NCBI GenBank assembly: GCA_934546725.1
Contig: CAKTED010000110.1
Location: 1-5,941 of the forward strand
From: an uncultured Oscillospiraceae bacterium
Lineage (GTDB): Bacteria; Bacillota; Clostridia; Oscillospirales; Oscillospiraceae
Direction: 5' to 3'
Length of the DNA stretch: 5,941 nt
Shown here piece after piece: positions 1 through 4,304 of the stretch. The notes beneath the pieces are model-generated. The model was not told the DNA's origin. It made no database searches and worked only from the letters and a program-made list of their open reading frames with translations. The translations under genes and the position numbers were made by a program. Position 1 is the stretch's first letter. The number at the start of each line of letters is the position of its first letter.

Positions 1-214
1 GAAAATAATCGTGCAGAAGCGCGCCGCGAACGATACTGCGCCTGTCCGCAAGAGGGAAAAGCCGCCGGGCTATCCACAGAGCGGTGCAGGCCACGAGTAT
101 GGAATGCTCGAAGCAGCTTACGCCGCTGTGCTGAACGAAATTTTTTTCCGACTGAAACAGCGGGTGGCTGAGAATGTCGCCGCCGTACTGATAAATGAGC
201 TGGGGAATATCCAT
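1..214 (-). CDS. HD-domain phosphohydrolase, 5' part (runs off left edge)
   Basis: Partial gene: 71 codons are visible from the ATG at 214, and the rest lies beyond position 1. The peptide begins MDIPQLIYQYGGD and contains H29, the FEHSILVA segment with H37, a paired arginine/aspartate stretch (ARRLFPLADRRS, residues 49-60) and the RGALLHDYF segment with H68-D69. This histidine spacing and the LLHD doublet are typical of metal-dependent HD phosphohydrolases, cytoplasmic enzymes that hydrolyse phosphate esters, often of nucleotides. The specific substrate cannot be read from this fragment. An in-frame TGA at 227-229 makes 214 the first possible ATG; an AAAGG-type ribosome binding site lies about 8 nt upstream. 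The thioesterase stop is only 26 bp upstream on the same strand, so the two are probably cotranscribed. A run of seven A residues (codons 23-25) is the only odd feature. The family call is fairly sure, the function open. Confidence 0.82.
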   Translation of the reverse strand, partial: MDIPQLIYQYGGDILSHPLFQSEKNFVQHSGVSCFEHSILVACTALWIARRLFPLADRRSIVRGALLHDYF

Positions 215-240
215 CTGAGTCGCCTTTCAAAGCAGCGGGA

Positions 241-651
241 TCATTCTGCCGCTGCGCGTATTTTTGCATAAATATCGGGGTGCGCTTCCGCCATATTAAG
301 GGATTTCATGTCCGGCCCCGTCCAGATGTGGAAGGTGGTGGCCTCGGACACGACGGCTCCGCCGAAGGAGAGCGCATAGCGCAGCTCAAGCTTTTTGGGA
401 GCGTAGGACACTATGCCTGTGGCTATGCTGACCCTGCCGGGGTAGCGCACCGGCGCGCGGTACTGAATATGCAGGTCAACGAGCGGCGGATTTATTCCGA
501 GGGCGTTCATATCGGAAAATGAAAAGCCCATTTTTTCAAAAAAGTCCATACGCGCGGCCTCGTACCAGACGGCGTAGACCGAGTGATGCACCGCGCCCAT
601 CTGGTCAACGTCCGGATAGCGTACGTCGATGACGGTTTCCGTTGTGAGCAT
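241..651 (-). CDS. Hotdog-fold acyl-CoA thioesterase (4HBT, YbgC/FadM-like)
   Basis: A 136-residue protein of the usual length for a single-domain hotdog thioesterase, predicted to hydrolyse acyl-CoA (or another acyl thioester) in the cytoplasm. The N-terminus carries the family signature: RYPDVDQMGAVHHSVY (residues 11-26), followed by W29-Y30-E31 and AAR (32-34). D16 sits at the position of the catalytic aspartate of YbgC-type enzymes, and G19, H23 and Y26 match the conserved active-site helix. The middle (Y63-RAPVRYPGR) and the strand ending in FHIWTG fit the hotdog sheet. The start at 651 is supported by an AAAGGAGG ribosome binding site at 661-668, 9 nt upstream. It has its own promoter (677-705), which overlaps the terminator of spoIIP, and is followed after 26 bp by an HD phosphohydrolase gene. 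The chain length or identity of the acyl group is unknown; a menaquinone-pathway or phenylacetyl-CoA role cannot be excluded. Family confident, substrate not. Confidence 0.88.
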   Translation of the reverse strand: MLTTETVIDVRYPDVDQMGAVHHSVYAVWYEAARMDFFEKMGFSFSDMNALGINPPLVDLHIQYRAPVRYPGRVSIATGIVSYAPKKLELRYALSFGGAVVSEATTFHIWTGPDMKSLNMAEAHPDIYAKIRAAAE

Positions 652-652
652 G

Positions 653-696
653 AAAAATCGCCTCCTTTGTTACACTATTGTAGCAAAGAGAGGCGA
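653..696 (-). terminator. Rho-independent terminator of spoIIP, overlapping the next gene's promoter and RBS
   Basis: On the minus strand the arm at 696-684 (TCGCCTCTCTTTG) pairs with the arm at 669-658 (CAAAGGAGGCGA): 12 base pairs with one bulged base and a 14-nt loop. A run of five T follows directly (657-653). It begins 12 bp after the spoIIP stop codon. The 3' arm contains the whole AAAGGAGG ribosome binding site of the thioesterase, and the loop contains its -10 box. A transcript reading through from spoIIP would therefore hide that ribosome binding site, whereas one starting near 670 lacks the 5' arm. The structure is visible; termination efficiency is inferred. Confidence 0.72.
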
Positions 697-705
697 TGAT
701 TTCAA
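677..705 (-). promoter_or_regulatory. Sigma-A-type promoter of the thioesterase/HD genes
   Basis: Read on the minus strand there is TTGAAA (700-705), a 17-bp spacer (683-699) and TACAAT (677-682), close to the vegetative consensus. The -35 box lies 3 bp past the spoIIP stop codon (709-711). The expected transcription start, near 670, gives a very short leader of about 19 nt that begins just before the ribosome binding site. The -10 box lies in the loop of a terminator-like hairpin (653-696). The hexamers and spacing are seen directly; activity is inferred. Confidence 0.75.
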
Positions 706-708
706 GTG

Positions 709-1746
709 CTACCGGATCAATTCGGTCAAAACGTCGGCAAGACAGTCGGCAAAAAGGCGGGCAGCGTTTTCCGCCTCCGTCAGAGTGTTGCCGTCCGTGC
801 CGATCTCAACGAGCAGGTAACCGGGCGCGGCGTGCTGGTTGTAGCGCTCTGTGGAAACGAGGAGCGGACGGGCGAGGCCGGGATATTTTTCGCCGAGGTC
901 CGCCTGAAGACGCAGCGCAAGCTTCATATTTTCCCGCCAGTTGGGGAAGCTGAGGCCGGATTCGCCGGTGGCGGCGATTATCATCAGCTGCGAGGAGATC
1001 ACACCGCCCGGCGCGACGTATTCCGTGCGGTAGGCGCTGCCGGACGGGTCGGAGGCGGAGTCGCGGTGCAGGTCAATGACCACCTTCAGATCGGGGTAAC
1101 GCTCAAGGTAATTTTCGACCGAGGCGAGCGAGCGGGCGTATGAGCCGCTGTAGCTCGGGTAATCGTAAAGCTCCGTGTCGTGCAGGACGGTCAGACCGCG
1201 TGCCGTGAGTGTTTCGCCGAGAACGTCGCCGACGCGGACGACGTTTTTGCTCCTGTCCTCCGTGCGCGAATGGTCGCTCTCCTCATATTCTCCGCCGGAC
1301 TGGGAATACGCCTCGCTTCCGTGCGTATGCAGGATGAGTACCTGGGGCGAATCGGAGGAGAGGGTATATGACAGCGGCTCGGAAAGAAGCTCTTCGGTAT
1401 TTATGACATATGACGTGGTGTTCTTTATTTCAAGCTCTGACGGTGCTCGCGGCGCGGCTTCGCTCGGAACGGTTTGGGACTGCGGCGGAGCCGATTGCAG
1501 AGACAGGGCTTTGACGGATACCGTCGCTGGCGCGGAGCTTTCGTGGGATACGACGGCGGATGCCGAGCCGGAGCCTTCCCGGGCGGCATCGGGCTCCACG
1601 CCGAGCAGCGCGGCGGTAAAATTTTCGTTGCGCCCGAGCGAGCGGAGAGCGTTCAGAGCGCGGTCCGGCGCGCCGGAGAGGATAATGAGCCGCAGCGCCG
1701 CCACGGCGGCCACGACCGCGATGAGCTTCTGAATAAAACGGTTCAT
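709..1746 (-). CDS. spoIIP: Stage II sporulation protein P (SpoIIP)
   Basis: A 345-residue membrane-anchored peptidoglycan hydrolase. In Bacillus and Clostridia SpoIIP acts with SpoIID and SpoIIM to strip cell wall during engulfment of the forespore, cutting both stem peptides (amidase) and cross-links. Residues 5-24 form an N-terminal membrane anchor. Residues 55-105 are a Ser/Ala/Pro-rich linker. The catalytic region starts near 134 with VLILHTHGSEAY (H140, H142, E145), continues with LHDTELYDYPSY (H189) and VVIDLHRD (H227), and ends with NQHAAPGYLLVEIGTDGNTL (H305, E314), all hallmark SpoIIP segments. At 345 residues it is somewhat shorter than the roughly 400-residue Bacillus subtilis protein, apparently in the linker. 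The ATG at 1746 has an AAGGAGG site (1754-1760) 7 nt upstream. It appears to be monocistronic, with a terminator right after the stop. The protease gene gpr, a frequent upstream neighbour, is absent here. I could not find a convincing sigma-E or sigma-F promoter upstream. Confidence 0.95.
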   Translation of the reverse strand: MNRFIQKLIAVVAAVAALRLIILSGAPDRALNALRSLGRNENFTAALLGVEPDAAREGSGSASAVVSHESSAPATVSVKALSLQSAPPQSQTVPSEAAPRAPSELEIKNTTSYVINTEELLSEPLSYTLSSDSPQVLILHTHGSEAYSQSGGEYEESDHSRTEDRSKNVVRVGDVLGETLTARGLTVLHDTELYDYPSYSGSYARSLASVENYLERYPDLKVVIDLHRDSASDPSGSAYRTEYVAPGGVISSQLMIIAATGESGLSFPNWRENMKLALRLQADLGEKYPGLARPLLVSTERYNQHAAPGYLLVEIGTDGNTLTEAENAARLFADCLADVLTELIR

Positions 1747-1767
1747 TGCGCGCCCTCCTTAATTTAT

Positions 1768-1795
1768 TTCAAAGAAATGCAGGCATTTCTTTGAA
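1768..1795. repeat. Perfect palindrome beside the spoIIP ribosome binding site
   Basis: Two perfect 13-bp arms, TTCAAAGAAATGC (1768-1780) and its exact reverse complement (1783-1795), are separated by the two bases AG. It ends 7 bp from the spoIIP ribosome binding site (1754-1760). No T-run follows it on either strand, so it does not look like an intrinsic terminator. It could be a protein-binding operator for spoIIP, or an RNA hairpin in the spoIIP leader. The symmetry is seen; the role is a guess. Confidence 0.6.
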
Positions 1796-1802
1796 GGGGA
1801 TG

Positions 1803-1846
1803 CAGCCTGCTGCGCGCACTCACTGCGCTCGCACACTGGCAGGCTG
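1803..1846. repeat. Inverted repeat with GC-rich inner dyad
   Basis: CAGCCTGC (1803-1810) and GCAGGCTG (1839-1846) form perfect 8-bp arms. The 28-bp interior contains a second dyad, GCGCA and TGCGC around CTCAC. A run of seven T (1854-1860) lies 7 bp beyond the right arm, too far for a standard terminator. It belongs to the cluster of dyads in the divergent spacer between spoIIP and the TSCPD gene. Confidence 0.5.
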
Positions 1847-1899
1847 AGAAGTGTTTTTTTCGAGGCGCGTGTCCCCGGAAAAAACGTGATTTGATTTTA

Positions 1900-1923
1900 T
1901 TCCGTCATCTGCGGATGACGGAA
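1900..1923. repeat. Perfect 10-bp hairpin with 4-nt loop
   Basis: TTCCGTCATC (1900-1909) and GATGACGGAA (1914-1923) pair perfectly around the loop TGCG. There is no adjacent T-run on the plus strand; on the minus strand a T-run comes only about 15 nt later, so termination is doubtful. Whether it is transcribed is unknown. Confidence 0.55.
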
Positions 1924-2020
1924 CTCTGCGAGGCTACACGCATAACAGCCTTGCGAGCAAGTTTTTTTGACATACAGGCATTTCCGCAGGAGCATATTTA
2001 TATATATGTACGCTCTGCGC

Positions 2021-2049
2021 TTGTAAGAACGAAAAAAGTGTGCTATACT
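2021..2049 (+). promoter_or_regulatory. Extended -10 sigma-A promoter for the TSCPD gene
   Basis: TTGTAA (2021-2026), a 17-bp spacer and TATACT (2044-2049), with TGC directly before the -10 box forming an extended -10. The expected start near 2056 gives a leader of roughly 27 nt before the ATG at 2083, with an AGGGAG ribosome binding site at 2069-2074. It probably also serves the two membrane-protein genes downstream, because no terminator is visible after 2334. Confidence 0.78.
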
Positions 2050-2082
2050 TCGGGCACAAACAGAAAACAGGGAGAGATAAAA

Positions 2083-2334
2083 ATGTATTCTTACAGAACG
2101 CGCGGGACCTGCGCGGGCATGATAAACGTCGATTTGGACGGCGATACGATCAGAAGCGTGGAATTTGTCGGCGGCTGCCCCGGAAACACGAAGGGCATAT
2201 CAAAGCTCGTCGTCGGCAGAAAGGCACAGGAGGTAATAGACCTTTTTGACGGCGTTACCTGCGGCTATAAGCCCACGTCATGTCCGGACCAACTGTCCAA
2301 AGCGCTGCGCGAGGCCCTTGCGGCAGAAAAATGA
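2083..2334 (+). CDS. TIGR03905-type four-cysteine TSCPD domain protein
   Basis: A small 83-residue cytoplasmic protein. It matches the stand-alone TSCPD family seen in many Clostridia: MYSYRTRGTC at the start, VEFVGGCPGN (residues 26-35), KGISKLVVG (37-45), then CGYKPTSCPDQLSKAL (60-75). The four cysteines C10, C32, C60 and C67 are the family hallmark and could bind a metal, probably zinc, though this is inference. The TSCPD motif (65-69) also occurs at the C-terminus of some class II ribonucleotide reductases, but the function of the stand-alone form is not established. The start at 2083 rather than further upstream is set by the AGGGAG site, the promoter at 2021-2049 and the family's usual N-terminus. 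It is followed by 125 bp of spacer before the next gene. Confidence 0.9.
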   Translation: MYSYRTRGTCAGMINVDLDGDTIRSVEFVGGCPGNTKGISKLVVGRKAQEVIDLFDGVTCGYKPTSCPDQLSKALREALAAEK

Positions 2335-2459
2335 ATCTACAGAAAATTTAAATATTATTACGCCAAATGCTCGGCCTCGCCGTTGACAGCGGCTGTCCGC
2401 ACAATGGGATCGCAGAAAGAGCTTTTTCAACAGTCAGGTGTATTACGGAGGTCTGGCCG
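2335..2459. other. Spacer between TSCPD gene and membrane-protein gene
   Basis: 125 bp with an A/T-rich left half (AAATTTAAATATTATTA at 2344-2360) and no terminator hairpin. TTGACA (2383-2388) overlaps a 13-bp palindrome, GACAGC-G-GCTGTC (2385-2397), but no good -10 box stands 16-18 bp downstream. Transcription may simply continue from 2021-2049, or start here from a weak promoter that could be repressor-controlled. The ribosome binding site GGAGGT is at 2447-2452. Confidence 0.5.
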
Positions 2460-3524
2460 ATGTATAAAAAGGTGAGAAAAAATTATATGAAGCTGCTGCT
2501 GCCGGTGGCGGCGGCGCTTCTGGCGGCGTGCGTCATCCTGCTGGGGATAACTCGCTTCGGCATACGCTATGCGTTCGTAACGTCGCTGCCCGTTGAAGGA
2601 ATACCGGCCGACGAGCTGAACGGAGCCTGCGCGCAGGTGCAGACGACGCAGCTGGAGGGAACGTTTGCCAGAGCGGGAAAGATAACGCAGGAGCAGGCCG
2701 ACGAATCCGGCGGGGAGGTCGATATTCTCGAGCGCTACTGCATGGTGCAGCTGGACGACGGGAAATATATCGGCGTCAAAATAAGCGGCAGCCATCTTGA
2801 CGACGTTGCAAGCTTCGGCTCGGCCGTGGCGGAGCTTGGCATGGAGCAGGCCAAAAGCCTGGACTTTGGCCTGATGCGCGGAACGGTCGGCGAGATGCCG
2901 GACGAGCTTTATGAGCTTTTCTGCTCCTGGGCCGACCAGTATGTTGATGGAGCCGACGGCACGCAGGAATTTTACGACGCGAACCTCTATAAGCTCATAC
3001 TGAACGTTGATTATTACGGGCCGTTCAGCGAGGGGACTACTGTTTTCATAACCGTTGTGGCGGCGGTACTGCTCGCGCTGGCGCTTGCGCTGCTTATCTC
3101 GGGCTTCTGCGGCGCGTGGGACGGAAACGTTCGCCGCGCCATGAAGGCGGAGGGGCGCGATAAGCTGGAGGCCGAGTTCGCGGTGGGCGAGACCTTCGGC
3201 GACAGACTGTGCATCGGCAGCGAGCACATATGGTGCTTCGGCCGGTTTACGACGGATATTTTCAGGGCCTCGGACGTAATTTGGACATATGCGCGCAGCA
3301 GAAGGCTCGAGGGCGGGAAGCTGACGTGGCTGATCGTGATGAAAACGGGCGATAAGCGCGAGTACAGCGCCCTCCTTGGCGACGCGGCGAGCGTGCAGGC
3401 GGCGGAGGAGAAGCTGAGATCAATTGTAAAGCCGCTCTGTACAGGCTTTGATAAGGAAAAGCAGAAGCTTTATGACAGGGATATCTCTACATTTAAATCA
3501 AAAGTGAAGAACGGAACGATATGA
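2460..3524 (+). CDS. Two-pass membrane protein of unknown function
   Basis: A 354-residue protein I do not recognise firmly. A positively charged start (MYKKVRKNY) leads into a membrane segment at about 11-30. Next comes a roughly 160-residue, mostly acidic domain (about 35-190), probably outside the cell. A second membrane segment follows at about 193-217, then a cytoplasmic C-terminal domain of some 135 residues. The C-terminal part (GDRLCIGSEHIWCFGR, then DVIWTYARS, 272-280) recalls the PH-like ending of uncharacterised Clostridia proteins such as the DUF6709 type; this is from memory and weak. The ATG at 2460 follows a GGAGGT site (2447-2452) by 7 nt, which is why I prefer it to the in-frame ATG at 2367. 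The stop overlaps the start of the next gene (ATGA at 3521-3524), implying translational coupling. Confidence 0.8.
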   Translation: MYKKVRKNYMKLLLPVAAALLAACVILLGITRFGIRYAFVTSLPVEGIPADELNGACAQVQTTQLEGTFARAGKITQEQADESGGEVDILERYCMVQLDDGKYIGVKISGSHLDDVASFGSAVAELGMEQAKSLDFGLMRGTVGEMPDELYELFCSWADQYVDGADGTQEFYDANLYKLILNVDYYGPFSEGTTVFITVVAAVLLALALALLISGFCGAWDGNVRRAMKAEGRDKLEAEFAVGETFGDRLCIGSEHIWCFGRFTTDIFRASDVIWTYARSRRLEGGKLTWLIVMKTGDKREYSALLGDAASVQAAEEKLRSIVKPLCTGFDKEKQKLYDRDISTFKSKVKNGTI

Positions 3525-4243
3525 AAAGAATAATTATTATCATCGTGGCGGTGCTGGCGATTGCCGCCGCGGTCGCGGTTGCCGTATTTGCGCTGCGTCC
3601 CGCGAGAGTGGAGCCGCTGCCGGACGTTACTGCGCAGCCGACGCCGTCGGCGGAGATCACACCGATGCCTGAGCCTGAAGTCACCGTATCGCCTGATGAT
3701 GGCGATACCATGAGCGATTCCGAGCGCGCGGCGGATATTGAGCGCTTTCTTAACGCCATGCCGAACAACGGCTTTCTGCTCTCGGAGTACGATGATGTGC
3801 GCGACGTGCGGCTGCACGAGGTGCTGTATCAGTGCTCGGGCGAGGAGGTGCCGTATGACAGCGCGGCAGAGGCTTACAGAGCCTCGGGGCTCGAGCTTTT
3901 CACGGATCTTTCATATTTGAGCAGCGCGGAGCTGGATGCTCTGCTGAAGAGAGTTACCGGTTATGGTCTTGACGAGACTGAATGGCAGCTTGATGACTGT
4001 GATTATCTGCCGGACGTTGACATATATTGCATCCAGCATGGAGATACAAATATTCAGCCGGTTCGATGCAGACTTATATCGTCGGAGAATGGAGCATACA
4101 GAGTCCGCTGCCGCGCACTGACCGAAGATACGGAGCTTTTGTGCTACGTCGGTGATGATGCGCGCTTCGTGAGCGGGACGATCGTTACGCTGCGGTATGA
4201 GGACGGCGGATATCGATTCGTATCGAATGAGCTCGAGGAATGA
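3521..4243 (+). CDS. Membrane-anchored extracytoplasmic protein, unknown function
   Basis: A 240-residue protein with a clear topology but no firmly recognised family. MKR and a hydrophobic segment (4-25, Ile/Ala/Val) form an N-terminal anchor or uncleaved signal; there is no lipobox cysteine. A Pro/Thr/Glu-rich linker (31-58) is followed by a soluble, acidic domain (about 65-240). In it, FTDLSYLSSAELDALLKRVT (127-146) followed by GYGLDETEW (147-155) and the HGDTN segment (173-177) resemble a domain common in secreted Clostridia proteins of unknown role. Six cysteines lie in the domain, five of them within residues 160-208. The start overlaps the preceding stop by four bases (ATGA) and only a weak GGAAC-type site precedes it, so translation probably depends on the upstream gene. 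The two likely work together at the membrane. A strong terminator follows the stop. Confidence 0.82.
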   Translation: MKRIIIIIVAVLAIAAAVAVAVFALRPARVEPLPDVTAQPTPSAEITPMPEPEVTVSPDDGDTMSDSERAADIERFLNAMPNNGFLLSEYDDVRDVRLHEVLYQCSGEEVPYDSAAEAYRASGLELFTDLSYLSSAELDALLKRVTGYGLDETEWQLDDCDYLPDVDIYCIQHGDTNIQPVRCRLISSENGAYRVRCRALTEDTELLCYVGDDARFVSGTIVTLRYEDGGYRFVSNELEE

Positions 4244-4254
4244 ATATAAAGAGT

Positions 4255-4304
4255 GCCGCCTCTGCGTAATTATTCATTACGCAGAGGCGGCGCATTGTTT
4301 TTTT
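4255..4304 (+). terminator. Strong rho-independent terminator between convergent genes
   Basis: Perfect 16-bp arms, GCCGCCTCTGCGTAAT (4255-4270) and its reverse complement (4276-4291), surround the 5-nt loop TATTC. Seven T follow (4298-4304) after a 6-nt gap. It starts 11 bp after the stop at 4243. The T-run overlaps the stop codon of the convergent AAA+ gene (TAA, 4303-4305). On the minus strand the hairpin is followed by a moderately T-rich stretch (ACTCTTTATATTC), so it may stop transcription from both sides. Confidence 0.9.

Larger units (their letters stand above)
1747..2082. other. Divergent intergenic region, 336 bp, rich in inverted repeats
   Basis: No credible gene lies here. It separates the leftward spoIIP from the rightward TSCPD gene and must hold both promoters. 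From left to right it contains the spoIIP ribosome binding site, a 13-bp-arm palindrome (1768-1795), an 8-bp-arm inverted repeat (1803-1846), an A/T stem formed by T- and A-runs (1853-1861 with 1877-1885), a perfect 10-bp hairpin (1900-1923), an imperfect dyad (1927-1954) next to a T-run, and the TSCPD promoter (2021-2049). A 10-bp direct repeat, CAGGCATTTC, occurs at 1780-1789 and 1975-1984. The rightward open frame crossing 1891-2082 has no ribosome binding site at its upstream start and overlaps the promoter, so I treat it as non-coding. Confidence 0.7.

Noticed and set aside
11..522. Plus-strand open frames at 11-271 and 280-522
   Set aside because: They run antisense to the HD phosphohydrolase and thioesterase genes, lack ribosome binding sites and show no family features.
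706..1794. Several plus-strand open frames opposite spoIIP
   Set aside because: spoIIP is unmistakable on the minus strand; high GC content creates long shadow frames.
1811..1838. Resemblance of the GC-rich repeat interior to cloning-vector origin DNA
   Set aside because: Only short alternating GC/CACT words are shared, and they are explained by the local dyad symmetry; there is no other vector sequence.
1747..1990. Sigma-E or sigma-F promoter for spoIIP
   Set aside because: I scanned the minus strand for the usual -35/-10 patterns and found no convincing pair, so none is annotated although one is expected.
1967..1998. Second promoter for the TSCPD gene at TTGACA (1967-1972)
   Set aside because: No acceptable -10 box at 16-18 bp; the nearest A/T hexamers need spacers of 20 bp or more. 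The promoter at 2021-2049 is much better.
1997..2008. TTTATATATATG shared with 5701-5712
   Set aside because: Low-complexity AT alternation, expected by chance in A/T-rich leaders.
1891..2082. N-terminal extension of the TSCPD protein by 64 residues
   Set aside because: It crosses the promoter and leader, the upstream ATG has no ribosome binding site, and the family begins with the short MYSYRTRGTC-like start.
2367..2459. Earlier ATG for the two-pass membrane protein
   Set aside because: No ribosome binding site at 2367, whereas 2460 has GGAGGT at ideal distance and starts with a normal charged-then-hydrophobic signal.
2427..3227. 266-residue minus-strand frame opposite the membrane protein
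   Set aside because: Arg/Gln/His-rich composition typical of a reverse-strand shadow, with no recognisable motif.
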